From JBGASG01 sp046328035 (GTDB taxonomy: Bacteria > Cyanobacteriota > Vampirovibrionia > Obscuribacterales > Obscuribacteraceae): a DNA stretch of 64,000 nt. Under the pieces are notes generated by a model. It saw nothing but the letters and a program-made list of their open reading frames with translations. It ran no database searches and was not told where the DNA came from. This document shows positions 38,996 through 47,985 of the stretch, piece after piece (positions within the stretch are counted from its first letter, which is position 1; every line of letters begins with the position of its first letter). The stretch lies in NCBI GenBank assembly GCA_046328035.1, contig JAXLXI010000017.1:62001-126000 (forward strand). The letters run 5' to 3'. A program made the translations under genes and the position numbers.

Positions 38996-40651
38996 CTATC
39001 TCTGCCGCACAGCCGGTTCACGCACCGGGCGCGGTGCCGGCAATTGCTCCGGCGGTGGCGGTGCCGTTTCGTTGATCTGGCGCGGTGCCGGAGCTGGTTC
39101 TGGTTTCGTCACCGGGTGTTCGGGTTTGTCGCCCTCCGGCGGCTTCGCCTGGTGCTGCAACGCGTGCCGGAAGCGCCCCCACCCGGTTTCGTTGTTCACC
39201 AGCTGCGCGCGGTATTCGCGTTGCACGTGCGGATCGGTGCCCTCACGCAAGTCGCGTCCCGGCAGGAAGACCGAATATCCGCCCAACTGCGCGTAGCTAC
39301 CGTGTCCGAAGTAATCGCCCACCAGCTGCTTGCGTTTGGCAAGAACGTCTTCGGCACTGGCTTTCAGTGACCCGTCCGCGTCCTTGATCCTGCCGTCGTC
39401 AATCGCTTTCACTACTTTCTGCGTGAAGTCCTTGAGGTCGTATTTGTCACCTTTGGCGCTCATGAAGAGAAACAAGAATCCGCCCCCGCCACCGCCGTAG
39501 GTCTCGGTGTCATCGATGACATCTTCGATGGCGGCGCGATTCTTCTCGTCCTTCAACACGTCGCACATCTTGTCGCCGAACTTGTCGAGACTGCCGCGGA
39601 AGCCCTCGTACTCTTTGACACTCATGTGAGCGAGAGTCTTGATCGGCACTTTGGCCGGGTTGTCGATGCCGAAGTACGACAAGACTTTGCTGATCGCATC
39701 AGCGGCTGCTTGCTTGTCGCGATTGGACTTGATGAAATCGCGCGCCACCTCTTCACCGGTCATCTTCGGATTGGCGAAGATGTGCTCCAGCGGCATGGTC
39801 AGCTCCTGCCCGGCAATGTGCTCGGTCTCCGCCGATGCCACCACATTTTTGGTGACATCCTTCACTTCGTTGACGACGCCGTTCTGCGACATCAAGCAGC
39901 AATCGAAATCGAGCACATCGAGACTCTGACGATTGATCGACTTCAACCCATTGCGCAATGCCTTGGCAAACTCAGGCACCGTCGCGCTTCCCGTATCACC
40001 GGTCAGCCCGAGATTGCCGTTGCCGTGCGAATCGAGCAAGAGCCCCATCTGCTTCGCGTCAAATCGCTTGCCGGTGAAGGTCAGCAAATCTTCTGTGTCT
40101 TTAGCCAGCCCCACCGATTTAGCCGATTCCAACCAGGTCATTTTGCCGTCTTTGATCAGCCAGCGCTCTAGATAGTGTCCATCCGGTTGTCCGCTGGCAA
40201 AAGCTTCCGGCGACTGGTAGTCCGGCATGGCCGCCTGCACCACCAGTGACACCGGCTTGTCTTTGGTCTTTTCGGCAAGCTTATGCAGCTCAGCCATGCG
40301 CGCTTCCACGCCATAGCCCGAGCCGTAATCGGTCGTCAGATTAATCGCGAAAGTCCAGTCTGTCTTCTCCCTCGACAGCCCCTGCTTTACTGCTTCCCAC
40401 GTCCGCGACAGCGCATCGACTGTGTCGGATTTCTTGACTCGGTCAAAAAGAGTTCTAAGTGATGACTGTGCTTCATCACTCAACCGCAACAACGCATGCT
40501 GGGCATCGTCCAGAGTGGGCGGGGTGAAATCCAACACCTTCGCGCCATTCCAGTCTATTTGTTTAGGAGCCTCGCCATTACTCGCGCGAGCCATTACATC
40601 ATCCGGCGCCTCTACTTTCGCCGGACGGGGGTATGTTTCTAATTCCGCCAT
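38996..40651 (-). CDS. Clostripain-like (C11) cysteine peptidase
   Basis: 551 residues. The central domain is caspase-like: LVVQAAMPDYQSPEAFASGQ, MTWLESAKSVGLAKDTEDLL, catalytic His209 in LLLDSHGNGNLG, nucleophile Cys252 in LDFDCCLMSQNGVVNEV and the later TEHIAGQELTMPLEHI. C11 enzymes cleave after Arg or Lys and often self-process. A helical N-terminal part (~1-110) precedes it, and the C-terminal ~60 residues are Pro-rich (PPPPEQLPAPRPVREPAVRQ). No signal peptide is seen, unlike exported clostripain. It stands alone. Its partner or trigger is unknown. Confidence 0.88.
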   Translation of the reverse strand: MAELETYPRPAKVEAPDDVMARASNGEAPKQIDWNGAKVLDFTPPTLDDAQHALLRLSDEAQSSLRTLFDRVKKSDTVDALSRTWEAVKQGLSREKTDWTFAINLTTDYGSGYGVEARMAELHKLAEKTKDKPVSLVVQAAMPDYQSPEAFASGQPDGHYLERWLIKDGKMTWLESAKSVGLAKDTEDLLTFTGKRFDAKQMGLLLDSHGNGNLGLTGDTGSATVPEFAKALRNGLKSINRQSLDVLDFDCCLMSQNGVVNEVKDVTKNVVASAETEHIAGQELTMPLEHIFANPKMTGEEVARDFIKSNRDKQAAADAISKVLSYFGIDNPAKVPIKTLAHMSVKEYEGFRGSLDKFGDKMCDVLKDEKNRAAIEDVIDDTETYGGGGGGFLFLFMSAKGDKYDLKDFTQKVVKAIDDGRIKDADGSLKASAEDVLAKRKQLVGDYFGHGSYAQLGGYSVFLPGRDLREGTDPHVQREYRAQLVNNETGWGRFRHALQHQAKPPEGDKPEHPVTKPEPAPAPRQINETAPPPPEQLPAPRPVREPAVRQR

Positions 40652-40781
40652 ATACGCGCACTAGCCTCCGTTCGCTCGGTGCCAGCCCGCGATGGCGAGT
40701 AATTGTTGCAGGTCTTTCACAAACAACATTAGAGAAACGCGCTTTCAGTGGGGTTTTTCCCACAAATTTTTTTCGTTGTCT

Positions 40782-42053
40782 CTATGCCTCAGCCTGTGCA
40801 GCTTCTGTCGCCGGCAACGCTTCGTCGATGATGGGCAACTTGCCGGTCAGAAATGAAAACAGCCCGCCCATGGCAAAAACGAACAGCAAGAGGAAGTAGG
40901 GATTAACCACTCCCCCTTGCAACAGGTAGAAGTAATGCAAGGGCACAAAGAACGGGATCATATAAACAAGACTGCCCGCGATAATCGGCAAAGTGAGAAA
41001 CGCCTGACGGCGCCGCTCAGCAGCCAGAAACAGGGACAAAAGTCCTGGAATAGCCAGCACCACATCGCAGTCATGGCACTGCCAGGCAGTCACCAGCCCC
41101 ACCGGCAACGCCACCAGAAGCGCGGCATCGTAAGAATGGCGCATGACTCGCGCTTTGTGACCGGCGAAGAGACAAGCCACAAAGGAGAACAGCATCGCCG
41201 CCAGGGCACCATATCTGGTGACCGGCTCATCGATACCGAAAATCAATCCCAGTTGCCCACGCACCGTCGGATTGATCACCGACTGCGTGAAATCGGCGCC
41301 GCCAGGATCGAAAAGCAAGTGCAGGTAATTCTGATATCCGGAGATGCCGAACGTGACCAGCGAAAGCGCCGTCATCACCGCCGTCGCGGCCGCCAGTCCA
41401 GCGATCACTTTCCACTGCCGGCAGCCCAGAAAAAATAAGACCAGCGGCACAAGCATTAGCGGGTTGAGCCAGAGCAGTGCGAGAAAGGCGCCCGCTACAA
41501 GCCGGTCTCCCCGCCGAAAGAAGCCGCAGGAAAGCAGCAGCGCCAGCAGCATCAATGTGGCCGGCTGGGCGACACGCAGCGCCTCGAATGTGGGTCCGAA
41601 TGAAACTACGGCTGCCACCAGCCATCCCAGACCGACCAGCGGCACGGCGAACTGGCGTTTCATGAGATATATCGATGCCGCCAGCGCCGAGACGAGCATG
41701 CCCATCCAGCCGAAGAAGGCAAGCGACGCCGGAAACAGGGCAATCGGCAAATAGAAGAGCGCCGCCGGTGGTGGCACAAAAATCACCAGTGGGCGTTGCA
41801 GATCGGGGTAGAGCATGCGTTCGACAACCAGCAGGGAGGCTGTGTCGTAAACCTCCGGCGCGCGCCCCTGGGCGATCAGGCGCGCAGCCGCGTCATACTG
41901 AGGGAAGTCATTCAGCATGCCGAACATCCCGGACGACAGAAACACGATATACGCGCACAGCCCGATGGAGAGCAGGGCAGCGCAGACTGAAACGCCGATG
42001 CGCAACACAGCAAAGACGGGAGAACGCGGTTTTTCGCCTGGTGCATCAACCAT
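40782..42053 (-). CDS. GT87-like (DUF2029) membrane glycosyltransferase
   Basis: A 423-residue polytopic protein with about 9-10 hydrophobic segments. The first periplasmic loop has the family motif FPQYDAAARLIAQGRAPEVY followed by PPPAALFYLPIALFPASLAF. DUF2029/GT87 enzymes use polyprenyl-phosphate-linked mannose to extend envelope glycans. The assignment is by this motif and the helix pattern. A TATAAT lies only 7-12 nt before the ATG (42060-42065, minus strand), so the mRNA could be almost leaderless. The C-terminus is hydrophilic (LPIIDEALPATEAAQAEA). Confidence 0.78.
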   Translation of the reverse strand: MVDAPGEKPRSPVFAVLRIGVSVCAALLSIGLCAYIVFLSSGMFGMLNDFPQYDAAARLIAQGRAPEVYDTASLLVVERMLYPDLQRPLVIFVPPPAALFYLPIALFPASLAFFGWMGMLVSALAASIYLMKRQFAVPLVGLGWLVAAVVSFGPTFEALRVAQPATLMLLALLLSCGFFRRGDRLVAGAFLALLWLNPLMLVPLVLFFLGCRQWKVIAGLAAATAVMTALSLVTFGISGYQNYLHLLFDPGGADFTQSVINPTVRGQLGLIFGIDEPVTRYGALAAMLFSFVACLFAGHKARVMRHSYDAALLVALPVGLVTAWQCHDCDVVLAIPGLLSLFLAAERRRQAFLTLPIIAGSLVYMIPFFVPLHYFYLLQGGVVNPYFLLLFVFAMGGLFSFLTGKLPIIDEALPATEAAQAEA

Positions 42054-42059
42054 GGTGAC

Positions 42060-42065
42060 ATTATA
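42060..42065 (-). promoter_or_regulatory. -10 box directly before the GT87-like gene
   Basis: TATAAT on the minus strand at 42065-42060, with a poor -35 (GTCGGA) 17 bp upstream. Initiation 6-7 nt later would be at the ATG at 42053, a possible leaderless transcript. Weak evidence. Confidence 0.35.
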
Positions 42066-42217
42066 AGTATTACGGTGCCTTTTCCGACTGCAGCAGCCGT
42101 CTCTGCTACTTGGTATAGTTGTATCTTAAAAAGGAAAAGTCGGCGGAGCCGCCCGCACCACAGGTGGTGCTGCAGCCCAACCGACAACTAACGACGACAG
42201 CGATCAAACACGGCGAC

Positions 42218-42472
42218 CTACTTGCGCCGGCGGCGGGTCCCCCAGCCCCTGACGCCAAGCGGCGGAATCTCCTTGGGCAAGAACTGCACGTCCACCCCGC
42301 CGGTCAGGCGCTTCAGAGAGCCCGGCTTGCCGATCTGTGTCGGGGTGACGACCATCACCACCTCGCCGCCGATCTCCTGCGAGCAGTCGACGCACACCTT
42401 GGTGTTCGGCAGCGCCTTCACCCGCTCCTCCGGAATCTCCCGCTCGCAGCGCACACAAGACCGCATCTCCAT
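42218..42472 (-). CDS. Small DksA/TraR-type zinc-finger protein
   Basis: An 84-residue product from the ATG at 42472, which has AAGGA seven bases upstream; longer frames lack a site. The zinc finger is CVRCEREIPEERVKALPNTK followed by VCVDCSQEIGG, a Cys4 DksA/TraR finger. The coiled-coil arm that inserts in the RNA polymerase channel is missing, so it is a short relative rather than DksA itself. The end is basic (GVRGWGTRRRRK). Confidence 0.8.
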   Translation of the reverse strand: MEMRSCVRCEREIPEERVKALPNTKVCVDCSQEIGGEVVMVVTPTQIGKPGSLKRLTGGVDVQFLPKEIPPLGVRGWGTRRRRK

Positions 42473-42860
42473 AACCATGTCCTTTCTCATTCCTCTCGAC
42501 CGACCGATCCGCAATTGCAGCCCGAACGAACTTCTGCCTGCCAATGGCACGCGCCGATACAACCGTTCCGGAAGGGACGGTTGGGTTGCGGTGCGAGTTG
42601 AGATTCGCGGGGCGGTTGGCTTTTTGCGGGAGTTGGTCGGAGGAATACAGAGGATGCCTACAATCTATTTCTTCCAGGGGCACAAAACCAATAGCCATGA
42701 GCTGCGTCGACTCACTTGCCGAGAAACTGCGCTGGCAAAGCTTTACAGCTCTCAGTTAGTGGCCGGTAGCATCTCTTGAAAACGGCCGCTTGCATCACTT
42801 CGTGACGCACCGCAGGCCCAGCCGGGTGCTATATAACGACTTTAACTAGTAGATAAACAG

Positions 42861-42916
42861 AAAAAACGGAGTCGGCACCGACAGAACAGCCGAGGCTGCC
42901 CTGTTGTGCCGACTCC
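42861..42916 (-). terminator. Rho-independent terminator of the M16 peptidase gene
   Basis: GGAGTCGGCAC / GTGCCGACTCC (11 bp) with an imperfect inner stem (ACAG/CTGT). On the minus strand it is followed by GTTTTTTCTG. It lies 111 nt past the stop of the M16 gene. The remaining gap 42473-43026 shows no gene. Confidence 0.85.
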
Positions 42917-43026
42917 AGGTCGAAGAGATTCGGTCGATCAACATGCGTGGTCCATGAGTGAGATCAAGCATGCTGGTCGACGCTTAATTCTTCGCGGATT
43001 ACATGTCCCGCGTTTTTCGTCGCTGC

Positions 43027-45732
43027 TTACGACGCGAAGGTACCGGCCATCGCCAGCGAGGCGTTGTCCGGGTGCATGTGCCGGCGAATGGCGGCGTTCA
43101 CCTGGTCGACGGTGACGGCGCTCATCTTGACGGCGTAGTCGTCCATCGAGGCGAGGTCAATCCCGCGCGCTGCGTACTCGCTCAGCTCGTGGGCAACACC
43201 CCAGAAGCTTGCCAGCCGCAGCTGGAAGGTTCCGATGGCGCGACCCGCTTCGCGATCCAGTTCTGCCTGCGTGATGCCGCCGTCCAGGAACTCCCGCCAG
43301 ATCGAGCGGGTCAGGCCGACCGCCTTGTCCACGTTTGCCGGGTTGACCGACAAGCTGATGGAGAAGGGCGCGCCCCGGAAGCTGTCCCAGAAGCTGCTGT
43401 AGACGCCATAGGTCAGACCTTCTTCGACCCGCAAGCGCGCGCCGAGACGTCCGAGCATGGTGTCGCCGCCGAAGATGGCGTTGCCGAGAGTGGCGGCATC
43501 GTAGTCCGCATCGTTGACATCGAGATCGCCCGGGTGTCCCAGCGCGATATCGACACTCGACTTGTCGACCATCGGGATCCGCACCGTCCGCGGTGCCAGG
43601 AGCACCGGCGCATCTTCCGGCAGAGCAATCGCCGGACCGCCGATCCAATCGCCGAACGCCTGCTCCACGTGCTGCACCGCAGCCTCGACATCGATGTTGC
43701 CGACGACGGCGACCACGGTGGCGGAGGGCACGTAAGTGCGCGTGTGGAAGCCGCGCAGAGCGGCGACGTCCATGCGATCGAGATGCTGCGTCAACTCATC
43801 GTGCGCGGGCACGAAGTAGAGAGCATCCGGACTGTAAGCGACGCGCGTCAGAGCCGTGGCGGCTACCGCGCCCGGCGAGTTCTTGCCGTGCTGGTAGCTG
43901 GCCCGCATCTGGCGCTTGATCGTCTCCAGATCGGCCGCGTTGAACGTCGGATGCCGCAACACCTGCGCCATCAGCTTGAGCAGTTGCGGCACATCGCCAC
44001 TGGGCACCATCTCGCCCATGACAGTCTTGCCCGGGCGCACCCACGGACGCAGCGTGCCGGTGACGCCGAGCAAGCGCAATTGGCTTGCCAGCTGCGACTT
44101 GCTGAGGTCCTCGCTGCCCATGGGCAACATGTCGGCGACGATGTCCGACAGATTGACCGCGTCGCGAGGATCCAGATAATTGCCCGTCTTCACGTAGACA
44201 TTCACCGCCGCGGCGCCCGTCCCCGCAAACGGCAACGCCACGACGGTGAGCCCGTTGGGCAGCACCTTCTGGACGATGCGCGGCGCGAAGTTCGTGCGCG
44301 TAATCGGCAGTTTCTCCAGTTCGACCGGGCGCTTGGCGCGCGACTTGCGCATGCGACGCTTCGGCTTCTTGCCGGCCGGGGACGGCTCACCACTAGCGGT
44401 GGCGTCTTCAGCCGCAGCGACGACGATCTCAGCCTCGACCTGCTCCTGCTCGGGCACGAGAATGCCGACCGTGCGGTTCTTCTCCTGGAAGTAAATGCGA
44501 GCAACGCGCTGCACATCCTCCGCGGTGACGGCGTCGAACTTGTCGTCGTAATCGATGAGCCAGCGCCACGTGGAATGGGCTTCGGCGCCGCCGAGCGTGA
44601 ACGCCATACGCGCGGCGTCCGCCCGGACGAGCACGGTGCCCTTGCGGTTGGCGATCTTGATCGCGGACAGCTCTTCGTCCGAGACCAGCTCGGTTTGCAG
44701 CCGCTCGATCTCGCGCAGCACAGCCTGCTCGACTGCGTCCGTGGTGGCGTCGGACCCGACATCGGCGCTGACCGTGAAGAGCCCCGGATCTTTGAGCTCG
44801 TCACAGCTGGCATAGACGCTGCTCACCAGCCCCGTCTCGAAAAGCTGCTTGTAGAGCCGCGAGTCAGGCTGATACGAACTGCCGAGAATGCTGGACAGCA
44901 TGTTGAGCGCATAGATGTCCGCATGGGACGTGGAAGGCGTGTGAAAGCCCAGCGAGACCATGCGCACATTGCCGGCCAGACCCAGCTTGAAGCGGCGCTC
45001 GCCCTTCTGCTCCGGTTCGACCGTGTAGACCTTCGGCAGGTCCTGCGGCGAGCGCGGGATCTTGCCGAAGTACTTGTCGATCAGCTCCAGCACGGCTGCC
45101 GTGCCGAAGTCGCCGCTCACCACCAGCGTGGCGTTGTTCGGCCAGTAATGCAGGTTGTAGAACTCGTTGAGAGCCGACACCGGCATCCCTTCGACGTCCG
45201 AGACCCAGCCGATCGTGTCATGGCGGTACGGGTGCGCCTGGAAGGCGGTCGCGTAGAGCGCCTGGCGCATGGCGCCGCCGGCGTAGTTCTCGCGCTGCTC
45301 CAGTTCGTTGCGCACCACCGTCATTTCCGAGTCGAGGTCGGCCTGGCGCAGGCGCAGGTTGCGCATGCGGTCAGATTCCAGCTTCAGCACCAGCTCCAGA
45401 TAGCTGGAGGGCACCAGCTCGTGATAGATGGTGCGGTCGAGCCAGGTGTTGGCGTTCGTGCTCGCGCCAATCGGCGCCAGCATGATGTCGAGGCTGTTGC
45501 CCTTGTCGGGGTTGAACTTCTTCGTGCCCTTGAACATCATGTGCTCGAGCAGATGCGCGATGCCGGTCACTCCGAGACCTTCATTGCGACTGCCGACCTT
45601 GTAGACGACCAGCACTTCGGCCACGGGGCGCGAGCGGTCTTCTTGCAGGACGACTTTCAGTCCATTGGGCCACGTGTACTCGGTGCACCCAAAAGCCGGT
45701 TCGCCTTGAACAATGTTAAGCTGCTTTCGCAT
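43027..45732 (-). CDS. M16-family zinc peptidase, two-domain form
   Basis: A 901-residue protein. The N-terminal M16 module has the inverted zinc motif HLLEH (His60-Glu63-His64 in GVTGIAHLLEHMMF) and the downstream helix DSEMTVVRNELEQRENYAGG with the third ligand Glu. Middle and C-terminal modules (M16_C) follow: ALNEFYNLHYWPNNATLVVS, then a second cycle PNGLTVVALPFAGTGAAAVN, LDVNDADYDAATLGNAIFGG and MLGRLGARLRVEEGLTYGVY. Signal peptide not evident. M16 enzymes degrade small peptides in a closed chamber. The opposite strand is also open over the whole gene; this is an artefact of G+C-rich codons. Confidence 0.93.
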   Translation of the reverse strand: MRKQLNIVQGEPAFGCTEYTWPNGLKVVLQEDRSRPVAEVLVVYKVGSRNEGLGVTGIAHLLEHMMFKGTKKFNPDKGNSLDIMLAPIGASTNANTWLDRTIYHELVPSSYLELVLKLESDRMRNLRLRQADLDSEMTVVRNELEQRENYAGGAMRQALYATAFQAHPYRHDTIGWVSDVEGMPVSALNEFYNLHYWPNNATLVVSGDFGTAAVLELIDKYFGKIPRSPQDLPKVYTVEPEQKGERRFKLGLAGNVRMVSLGFHTPSTSHADIYALNMLSSILGSSYQPDSRLYKQLFETGLVSSVYASCDELKDPGLFTVSADVGSDATTDAVEQAVLREIERLQTELVSDEELSAIKIANRKGTVLVRADAARMAFTLGGAEAHSTWRWLIDYDDKFDAVTAEDVQRVARIYFQEKNRTVGILVPEQEQVEAEIVVAAAEDATASGEPSPAGKKPKRRMRKSRAKRPVELEKLPITRTNFAPRIVQKVLPNGLTVVALPFAGTGAAAVNVYVKTGNYLDPRDAVNLSDIVADMLPMGSEDLSKSQLASQLRLLGVTGTLRPWVRPGKTVMGEMVPSGDVPQLLKLMAQVLRHPTFNAADLETIKRQMRASYQHGKNSPGAVAATALTRVAYSPDALYFVPAHDELTQHLDRMDVAALRGFHTRTYVPSATVVAVVGNIDVEAAVQHVEQAFGDWIGGPAIALPEDAPVLLAPRTVRIPMVDKSSVDIALGHPGDLDVNDADYDAATLGNAIFGGDTMLGRLGARLRVEEGLTYGVYSSFWDSFRGAPFSISLSVNPANVDKAVGLTRSIWREFLDGGITQAELDREAGRAIGTFQLRLASFWGVAHELSEYAARGIDLASMDDYAVKMSAVTVDQVNAAIRRHMHPDNASLAMAGTFAS

Positions 45733-46149
45733 TGCTAAGTTTCCTCAACAGATGACGCATAGCGCGTCGAAAACACGCGCCGGCGGCGCGTGCGGTGAAA
45801 CCCTGGAGTCCATTTCCGAGCGAGCGAGCCAGTTCCCTCGCCTTTGTGAGGCGAATGAACGTGCGTTAGCAGGGGCGGTGGAGGTCGCTTTTGCTGTGAG
45901 CGCTAACTCGAAGATGGAGTGATCCAGGGTGTACGCAGACACTAGGAACTTCGCGTCACACAAACAAGTGCGCTGGCGACTGCGCGGCACCGCAATTGGC
46001 TCGGCGCGGGTAATCAATGCCTAATTTGCTGCGCAAACATTGGCGATGTTCGCAAAGCTTGACATTCGCGCGCGCGACAGACAGCGGGGCGGTGCCCATT
46101 CGCCTCTTAGGGCAAATCAACAGAAGTGTTGTAATCAAGAGGAAGGCTG

Positions 46150-47304
46150 TCAGCCGCGAATTCTGTCGAGCGCCGTACACAAGGCATCGACATCTTCCGG
46201 CTTGTTGAAATAGCCGAAGCTGACGCGCACCGCGCCCGTATCCAGGGTGCCCAGCGCCAGGTGGGCTGCCTGCGCGCAATGCAATCCGGAGCGCGCCGCG
46301 ATGCCGTGATCAGACTCCAGCAGCGATGCCACCATATCCGGTGCAACATTGGGCAGCCGGAAAGAAACCGTCGCGACGCGTTTGGCGTCGAAAGCACCGA
46401 GTATCTCCAGCCAGGGGCGAGTGCCGGCCCAATCGAGAAATCGCTTCAGCAGCTGCTGCTCTTTTTCGGTCAGCACAGCGAAACCGCCCTGCTGCCCGAT
46501 CCAGTGCGCGGCTGCTCCTAATCCGGCAATCGCCGGGCCATTCGGAGTGCCGACTTCGTAGCGGTCAGGCAACTCTTCCGGCATCTGCAAATCTTCCGAG
46601 TGCGAACCGGTGCCGCCGGCGATGATCGGCTCCAGTTTTAAATCGGGCGATGCATATAGAAGTCCCACACCGGGCGGCCCCATCAAACCCTTGTGTCCGG
46701 AAGCGCACCAGGCTGCCACGCCCAGCGCATCGGCACTGAACGGCAGACGTCCCGCCGTTTGCGCCGCATCGACAACCAGCGGCACCCTGTTCGCTTGACA
46801 TATGGTTGAGACCAGACGCAGGTCGACGATTTCGCCTGTGACGTTGCTGGCTTCACTGATGATGCAAAGTTTGGGTTTTTCGCGCAATAACGCCGAGGTC
46901 AGATCGTGCAGGTCGACCACCGACCATGGTTTGTAAGGCAACGTGTGCACCTTCAAACCGATTTGATTCTGCAACTGCGTGAGCGGTCGCATAACGGCAT
47001 TATGTTCGATCGCGGATACGACCACCGAGTCGCCCTGCTCCAGCTTGAAGCCCTTGATGACCATATTGAGCGAATATGTGCACCCTGGAGTGAAAATCAG
47101 GCGCTCCGGATGTTTCGCCCCCAGAAGATCAGCAATCAGGACGCGCGAGTTATGGATGGCGCGCGCCGCCTGCATGGCAAACTGGTGCGCCCCGCGCCCG
47201 GGGTTGCCGGCTTCGCGCAAGAAATGCGAATGCGCGGCATAGACATCTTCCGGTTTCGGAAGGGTGGTTGCCGCGTTATCAAGATAAATCCGCCGCTGCT
47301 GCAT
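46150..47304 (-). CDS. Class-V PLP aminotransferase, cysteine-desulfurase family
   Basis: A 384-residue protein of the TIGR01977-type cysteine desulfurase family. It begins RIYLDNAATTLPKPEDVYAA, has LIFTPGCTYSLNMVIKGF, HNAVMRPL, SEASNVTGEIVDL and VDAAQTAGRLPF. The PLP Lys is in CASGHKGLMGPPGVGLLY, and the end has AARSGLHCAQAAHLALGTLD, whose Cys would carry the persulfide. No scaffold or SufE gene adjoins it, so it is probably an accessory enzyme for thiolation or related sulfur transfer, not the main Isc/Suf enzyme. The upstream gap 45733-46149 shows no gene. Confidence 0.88.
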   Translation of the reverse strand: MQQRRIYLDNAATTLPKPEDVYAAHSHFLREAGNPGRGAHQFAMQAARAIHNSRVLIADLLGAKHPERLIFTPGCTYSLNMVIKGFKLEQGDSVVVSAIEHNAVMRPLTQLQNQIGLKVHTLPYKPWSVVDLHDLTSALLREKPKLCIISEASNVTGEIVDLRLVSTICQANRVPLVVDAAQTAGRLPFSADALGVAAWCASGHKGLMGPPGVGLLYASPDLKLEPIIAGGTGSHSEDLQMPEELPDRYEVGTPNGPAIAGLGAAAHWIGQQGGFAVLTEKEQQLLKRFLDWAGTRPWLEILGAFDAKRVATVSFRLPNVAPDMVASLLESDHGIAARSGLHCAQAAHLALGTLDTGAVRVSFGYFNKPEDVDALCTALDRIRG

Positions 47305-47406
47305 GACCGATGACTGAGATGATACCCACTGGAAACAGGCGCCAATGCCGCTTGGCGAGCCAGTCAGACGCTATGCTAGCATTTCTTCCAGGCAGAAGGT
47401 TTTCTT

Positions 47407-47967
47407 ATGGCAAGCGAAAAATTACTCGCGCGAGATGAGACGCTAAAGCTCTTGTTTTCAACCGGCGAAAACCTGTCCATATTGCGCGCCATTCGCGACG
47501 TCAGTTTGCCCGATTGTTGGCTGGCCGGCGGCGCCGTTCGCAACACCGTGTGGCGACAGATTTTCGGCGAAGAATGTCGCCTGGGCATTAAAGATTTCGA
47601 TGTCGCATTTTTTGACAAAGAAGCCGACCGCTCGGTGGAGGCACGCGCCCGCGAAATTCTGGAAAAGCAGTTCCCCCACCACAAATTCGATGTAAAAAAC
47701 CAGGCTAGCTTCGGTGTCTGGCGCGACGGGCAGTTCGTTTTCAAAAGCTGCGAAGACGGCATAGCCCATTGGCTGCACACGGCCACTGCGGTCGGCGTGC
47801 GGCTGAATGTTGCAGATGAAGTGGAGATATTTCAGCCCTACGGACTGGATGATCTTTTCCAGGGCGTGGTACGCCCGACGCCCGAACAAGTCGGCAAAGA
47901 AGCAGCGCTGGCCAAACGCGATCTGTTTTTGTCCGGCTGCCCGGCTCTGAAATCCGTGGATGCCTGA
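47407..47967 (+). CDS. Nucleotidyltransferase-family protein (PF06042-like)
   Basis: 186 residues with the pattern DCWLAGGAVRNTVWRQIFGE, LGIKDFDVAFFDKEADRSVE (G.(V/I)(R/K)D.D..F) and FGVWRDGQ, the signature of PF06042 (former DUF925). These proteins have a Pol-beta-like core with an unknown substrate. The Asp pair of the nucleotidyltransferase is in KDFDVAFFD. The stop is 18 nt before the next gene, whose ribosome site AAGGAGG starts directly after it, so the two are co-transcribed. Confidence 0.83.
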   Translation: MASEKLLARDETLKLLFSTGENLSILRAIRDVSLPDCWLAGGAVRNTVWRQIFGEECRLGIKDFDVAFFDKEADRSVEARAREILEKQFPHHKFDVKNQASFGVWRDGQFVFKSCEDGIAHWLHTATAVGVRLNVADEVEIFQPYGLDDLFQGVVRPTPEQVGKEAALAKRDLFLSGCPALKSVDA

Positions 47968-47985
47968 TCAAGGAGGACCCTGCGC

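Noticed and set aside
43003..45738. A 911-residue open frame on the plus strand
   Set aside because: It lies entirely antisense to the M16 peptidase gene, which has all expected motifs. The frame is open because of G+C-rich codon bias and shows no recognisable domain.
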